Below are positions 60,630 through 64,000 of a stretch of 64,000 nucleotides of DNA, one piece after another; the stretch's first letter is position 1, and every line of letters begins with the position of its first letter. Source of the stretch: Oribacterium sp. NK2B42 (GTDB taxonomy: Bacteria; Bacillota; Clostridia; Lachnospirales; Lachnospiraceae); assembly GCF_000424445.1 (NCBI RefSeq), contig NZ_AUJX01000003.1, positions 62,001 to 126,000 on the forward strand. The letters are read 5' to 3'. Both the position numbers and the translations under genes were made by a program. The notes below the pieces were generated by a model that searched no databases, was not told the origin of the DNA, and worked only from the letters and a program-made list of their open reading frames with translations.

Positions 60630-60800
60630 ATGTTCAGAAAAGCGGCAAAAGCAGAGGATGTTGCAAATGGTGGAATACGTGCAATGATGCGTAGCGGGAC
60701 TTTAAGTTATTTTGGCGGCTATACAAAGTGCATGAGTTTTATGTGCAGACTCGTTCCAAGGTCAGTGGCAAGGAAATATGCGGCCAGGATGAATCAGTGA
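60630..60800 (+). pseudogene. Short-chain dehydrogenase C-terminal remnant
   Basis: ATG 60630 opens a 56-codon frame with MFRKAAKAEDVANGGIRAM, SYFGGYTKCMSFMCRLVPRS and VARKYAARMNQ. This is the tail of a classical short-chain dehydrogenase. It sits after the broken MDR gene in another frame. Confidence 0.55.
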
Positions 60801-60987
60801 GATTACGTTCAGAACAGTTCTATTGCTGATGAGGTATAATGACCGCAAAGAGGCAATGTCCGCATAATGTCTGCAAAATATCCGCTTGCTGTCTATTTTC
60901 AGGCTTTTTTGAGTGTGTTATATTTACAATGGACAAAGGGGTGACAAAGAGAAACACGCTGCTGAAGGAGCGTCTGGAGACAGAAAA
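60801..60987. other. Spacer with a short open frame
   Basis: 60930-60989 could encode MDKGVTKRNTLLKERLETEK, ending where the next gene begins (GTGA). Otherwise nothing is seen. Confidence 0.35.
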
Positions 60988-61374
60988 GTGACGATAGAAG
61001 AATTGCTTGAAAAACCATACTGGATCATAGATATCCTTCCCAAGCAGGTTCCGAAGGACAGCCCGGGACAGTACTTTGCGATAGAGGATTTCTTTCTCAA
61101 AGAACAACTGACAGAGATCAAGAAGAAGCATATAGGTGTGATCTTGAAACTGAACTGCTATGTGGACATCTCTATCGACGGAGAGAAGAACCCGGCACCG
61201 GAACGGATCAGGGATATTATGATGGAGCGATATGTATATATAATGCTTGGGGATTCAATGATCCTCTCTGAGCCGGATGATACGCATATGACGTTGTTTA
61301 ATCCTGACAAGGAGCTGATGGATCTGATTAGGGAGATTTCATCTTCGGAAGGGTTGTTTGTTTGGGAAGGATAA
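60988..61374 (+). CDS. Conserved-type hypothetical protein, 128 aa
   Basis: GTG 60988 follows CTGGAGA. The product starts VTIEELLEKPYWIIDILPKQ and contains FAIEDFFLKEQLTEIKKKHI and a charged C-terminus (LMDLIREISSSEGLFVWEG). I do not recognise the family. It precedes a sugar O-acetyltransferase and may be its partner. Confidence 0.65.
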   Translation: MTIEELLEKPYWIIDILPKQVPKDSPGQYFAIEDFFLKEQLTEIKKKHIGVILKLNCYVDISIDGEKNPAPERIRDIMMERYVYIMLGDSMILSEPDDTHMTLFNPDKELMDLIREISSSEGLFVWEG

Positions 61375-61401
61375 AATAACGAAGAAACGGAGAAACTCGG
61401 G

Positions 61402-61995
61402 ATGACAGAATTCGAAAAAGCACAGGCAGGATACTTGTATGATGCAAATTATGATGAGGAGCTTCGTGTAAAGAGGGCAGAGTGTGCGGAAAAATGCTTT
61501 GATTTCAATAATGCAAGGCCGTCTGATCTTGAGGGGCAGAAAAAAATATTAAATACGGTATTCGGAGAGATCAAAGGAGATTACTTCATCACGCAGCCAT
61601 TTTACTGCGATTACGGAACGAATATAACTCTTGGTGACAAGTTCTATTCAAATCATAACCTGACCATCTTGGATGGTGCGAAGGTTACTTTTGGTGACTA
61701 TGTATTTATCGCTCCTAACTGTGTGATCTCTACAGCCGGTCATGCACTGGATGTGGAACAGAGAAACAAGGGGCTTGAAATAGCACTGCAGATCACAATA
61801 GGAAACAATGTATGGATCGGAGCAAATGTAACGATACTTCCGGGAGTGACCATTGGTGATGATACGGTTATCGGTGCAGGCAGTGTGGTAAACAGGGATA
61901 TTCCGTCCGGAGTAATAGCCGTAGGTAATCCCTGTCGTGCGATCCGTAAGATCACGGAAGCTGATAAGGAAAAATATCCGATATACAGAGGATGA
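61402..61995 (+). CDS. Sugar O-acetyltransferase, maltose acetyltransferase type
   Basis: The 197-residue protein starts at ATG 61402 after ACTCGGG. It has an N-terminal helical domain (YDEELRVKRAECAEKCFDFN) and a complete left-handed beta helix (FYSNHNLTILDGAKVTFGDY, WIGANVTILPGVTIGDDTVI, VIAVGNPCRAI) with the catalytic His in STAGHALDV. It is a second member besides 49940 and appears intact. Confidence 0.9.
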   Translation: MTEFEKAQAGYLYDANYDEELRVKRAECAEKCFDFNNARPSDLEGQKKILNTVFGEIKGDYFITQPFYCDYGTNITLGDKFYSNHNLTILDGAKVTFGDYVFIAPNCVISTAGHALDVEQRNKGLEIALQITIGNNVWIGANVTILPGVTIGDDTVIGAGSVVNRDIPSGVIAVGNPCRAIRKITEADKEKYPIYRG

Positions 61996-61999
61996 CATA

Positions 62000-62593
62000 A
62001 TGAAACAGTATATAGTAGATGCATTTACAAATAAGCCATTTTCAGGGAATCCGGCGGCAGTATACGTAATGGATAAGTGGCCTTCGGAAGAATTTATGAA
62101 GAACCTGGCAATGGAGAATAATCTGAGTGAAACAGCGTTTATCGTGAAGGAAGAGCAGGGGTATCATCTCAGGTGGTTTACTCCGGGATCGGAGGTTGAA
62201 CTTTGCGGACATGCAACACTGGCATCATCGTTTGTGATCCTGAACTATGCAGAGCCGGATAAAGATATCGTGGAATTTCATACGCTGAGCGGGAAACTGA
62301 CAGTTAAGAAGAATGACAACCTGTATGAGATGGATTTCCCCACATATGAACAGAAGGAGATCCCTGTGACGGATGAAATGGAGAGTGCTTTTGGAGTTCG
62401 TCCCGTCAAGGCTGTTCTGGGACCGGATCTTTTATGCATTTTTGATTCCGAAGAGGAGATCCGAAACATGAAACCTGATCAGAGTAAACTTGCTGATCTT
62501 CCCGGGCGCGGGCAGGATGTAACGGCCAAAGGAAAGGATTCGGATTGCGTTTCCAGAAGTTTTTTCCCGAAGCTCCTTGTAGCTGAAGATTAG
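62000..62593 (+). pseudogene. PhzF-family epimerase-like protein, C-terminally truncated
   Basis: ATG 62000 follows AGAGGATG. It has the PhzF start (YIVDAFTNKPFSGNPAAVYV, LSETAFIVK, LRWFTPGSEVELCGHATLA) and continues to FPKLLVAED, where a TAG follows. The family normally goes on with a P-x-C-G-S-G motif and about 70 more residues. The second active-site half is therefore lost. Confidence 0.8.
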
Positions 62594-62623
62594 CTTCTAT
62601 AGGATAAAAGGAGGACTTAAGCA

Positions 62624-63187
62624 ATGAAACAGGAAATCAAGACAACAGAAGCGATTTTCCCGATGCCGGTACTTATGATATCGACATTCAATGAGGACGG
62701 CAGCGTGGATGTGATGAACGCAGCCTGGGGCACGATGCTCGACAGAGATAAAGTAGCCCTTAACCTTACAGAGACGCACAAGACGGTCCAGAATATCAAG
62801 GCAAGAAAGGGCTTCGTAGTTCATATCGCTGATGCTAAGCATGTGGTTGAGGCTGACTATTTCGGTATTGCAAGCGGAAATACCGAAAAGGAGAAGTTTG
62901 CAAAGAGTGGGATGACCTTTACAAAATCCGATCTTGTGGATGCTCCGGTGATCAATGAGTTTCCTATCGCAATGGAATGTGAGTTCATAGAGTATCAGAG
63001 CGATGATACTGGTCTAGGTGTTATCGGAAAGGTTTTAAGAACGTCTGTTGAGGAAGCCAACATGAAAGACGGCAAGGTGGATATTGATTCTATTGAAGCT
63101 ATCGCTTTTGATCCTTATACGCATGGATACTATAAGGTAAATGGAAGAGTTGGAGAGGCATTCAAGGATGGCCTTAGATTGAAGTAA
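62624..63187 (+). CDS. Flavin reductase-like FMN-binding protein
   Basis: The 187-residue protein starts at ATG 62624 after GGAGG. It shows the flavin reductase-like split-barrel pattern (PMPVLMISTFNEDGSVDVMN, ALNLTETHKTVQNIKARKGF, FVVHIADAKHVVEADYFGIA) and is of normal length. It probably binds FMN and transfers electrons. A hairpin follows at 63216-63242. Confidence 0.88.
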   Translation: MKQEIKTTEAIFPMPVLMISTFNEDGSVDVMNAAWGTMLDRDKVALNLTETHKTVQNIKARKGFVVHIADAKHVVEADYFGIASGNTEKEKFAKSGMTFTKSDLVDAPVINEFPIAMECEFIEYQSDDTGLGVIGKVLRTSVEEANMKDGKVDIDSIEAIAFDPYTHGYYKVNGRVGEAFKDGLRLK

Positions 63188-63215
63188 CTCTTCACGCATC
63201 TTTACGGAATATAAC

Positions 63216-63242
63216 AGAGCTCACCTTCATCGGGTGAGCTCT
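63216..63242 (+). terminator. Hairpin after the flavin reductase gene
   Basis: AGAGCTCACC (63216-63225) pairs exactly with GGTGAGCTCT (63233-63242). No long T-tract follows, so efficiency is uncertain. Confidence 0.6.
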
Positions 63243-63282
63243 AAGCATTTATGATATATCAAGCCCTGCTTTATGTGCCTGA

Positions 63283-63609
63283 ATGTGCCGCAGTTTTCTA
63301 GGTATGTCGTATAGATGTCCGGCGAGGATACAAGCAGGTATTTTGCAGACAAAGCAATCTGGTAAGGCATATCAGGAATTTAGAAAAAAATATGGGAAGC
63401 ATGGACAAAAACTAAGAACAGAGGATGAAATTGCCAGGGAGAAACAAGAGGGCTTGTACAGGTTGTATCATCCAGGAGATGTGCTGGAATATAAAGAGAT
63501 AGAAGGCCGATATTTTGAAGAAAATAGGAAGCTTGACCAATATAGAGACGAGTGCAAGGACAGAGCTATTGATATGTTTAAAGAATGGTTTTGGGATCTT
63601 TGGGATTGA
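63283..63609 (+). CDS. Hypothetical protein, 108 aa or shorter
   Basis: The frame from ATG 63283 has no clear ribosome site. The real start may be farther in, or this may be the tail of a larger gene. The second half is highly charged (EDEIAREKQEGLYRLYHPGD, ENRKLDQYRDECKDRAIDMF) and ends with Trp-rich EWFWDLWD. No known domain is recognised. Confidence 0.4.
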   Translation: MCRSFLGMSYRCPARIQAGILQTKQSGKAYQEFRKKYGKHGQKLRTEDEIAREKQEGLYRLYHPGDVLEYKEIEGRYFEENRKLDQYRDECKDRAIDMFKEWFWDLWD

Positions 63610-63691
63610 TGAAAAGATTACATTAAGAGTAGGCATACGAGGGAAAATATTTATGGATTAAGGATATGAAAAAATAATGGAGATCATTGAA

Positions 63692-64000
63692 ATGAATAGA
63701 TTTCGGCAGAGACTGGGACTATTGGATTACACAGCATGCTGGGAAGAACCTGACAGGGTAAAGGGTCTTAATCTTGAAGCTACAAAGAATAGGGTGTGCG
63801 ATCTGATTAATTCAAAGGGATTAAAAGACAAGACTATTGCTGAAAAATTGGGTATTACTCCACAGGCAGTTAATAAATGGCGCCATAAAGGATCATTTTT
63901 TGTGATTGAAAACCTTTATGTTCTCAGCGGTCTCTTGGGTGTAAGTGTTGATAAACTTTTAGTTCCTGTAGCCGTAAAGAAATGGGAAGTACTGATTGAG
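63692..64000 (+). CDS. XRE-type regulator, runs off the window
   Basis: ATG 63692 follows GGAG at 63679 by 9 nt. The reading frame is open to the window end. Residues 35-90 hold a helix-turn-helix (DKTIAEKLGITPQAVNKWRH, SFFVIENLYVLSGLLGVSVD). The C-terminus is not seen. It may be the first gene of the next unit. Confidence 0.7.
   Translation, partial: MNRFRQRLGLLDYTACWEEPDRVKGLNLEATKNRVCDLINSKGLKDKTIAEKLGITPQAVNKWRHKGSFFVIENLYVLSGLLGVSVDKLLVPVAVKKWEVLIE

Noticed and set aside
1-64000. CRISPR array
   Set aside because: No regularly spaced series of identical repeats was seen; the repeats found are pairs or short clusters.
1-64000. tRNA or rRNA genes as integration sites
   Set aside because: No cloverleaf-type sequence or rRNA segment was noticed next to the integrases. 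A tRNA scan was not possible here.

Overview
The window looks like accessory DNA from a Lachnospiraceae-type Clostridia (inference). The support is AGGAGG-type ribosome binding sites with many TTG/GTG starts, moderate-to-low GC, Tn916/Tn1549-style Int/Xis/sigma modules, RepA_N replication proteins, and lipoprotein signals typical of Firmicutes. No tRNA, rRNA or CRISPR array was seen.

Layout. (1) 0.3-17.3 kb: a surface-glycan type cluster. It starts with an apparently intact tyrosine recombinase (586-1713). Next come a nucleotidyltransferase-kinase fusion, SIS isomerase, two GT9-like proteins, radical SAM protein, aldo/keto reductase, propeller-like protein, a ferredoxin/FrhB-polysaccharide pyruvyltransferase fusion and a HAD phosphatase (1817-13777). 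The cluster ends in a duplicated two-gene unit (13848-17338). In each copy an XRE-like domain is fused to the C-terminus of another protein, once a catalytically dead recombinase and once a family 2 glycosyltransferase, and a small free XRE-like protein follows. (2) 17.4-25.6 kb: a mobilizable element with MobA/MobC relaxase genes, candidate oriT, a YhcG nuclease and an AbiEi-type antitoxin without its usual toxin, sigma/HTH regulators, a hairpin-rich noncoding stretch, two Xis-like genes, a small RHH protein and an integrase. (3) 25.6-30.4 kb: plasmid/ICE maintenance genes (parA, parB) with two damaged repA homologues. (4) 30.4-41.6 kb: a decayed prophage (SNF2 helicase, SSB-primase chimera, VRR-NUC, HNH, terS/terL remnant, portal fused in frame to a TerD-like domain), with a HigBA-like toxin-antitoxin pair whose antitoxin carries a metallopeptidase. 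(5) 42-43.9 kb: remnants of a second mobA, another integrase and a macro domain. (6) 43.9-64 kb: redox, lipoprotein and hydrolase genes (rhodanese, flavodoxin and MTA/SAH-nucleosidase lipoproteins, LysR regulon, acetyltransferases, amidohydrolases, carboxylesterase, flavin reductase) interspersed with many gene fragments.

Two themes stand out. The first is the recombinase-bracketed glycan locus with its repeated XRE-fusion unit, which I cannot match to a described system. The second is extensive decay by internal deletion, frameshift and single nonsense codons, which often leaves both ends of a gene in place. All homology statements come from reading motifs by eye; no searches were run.
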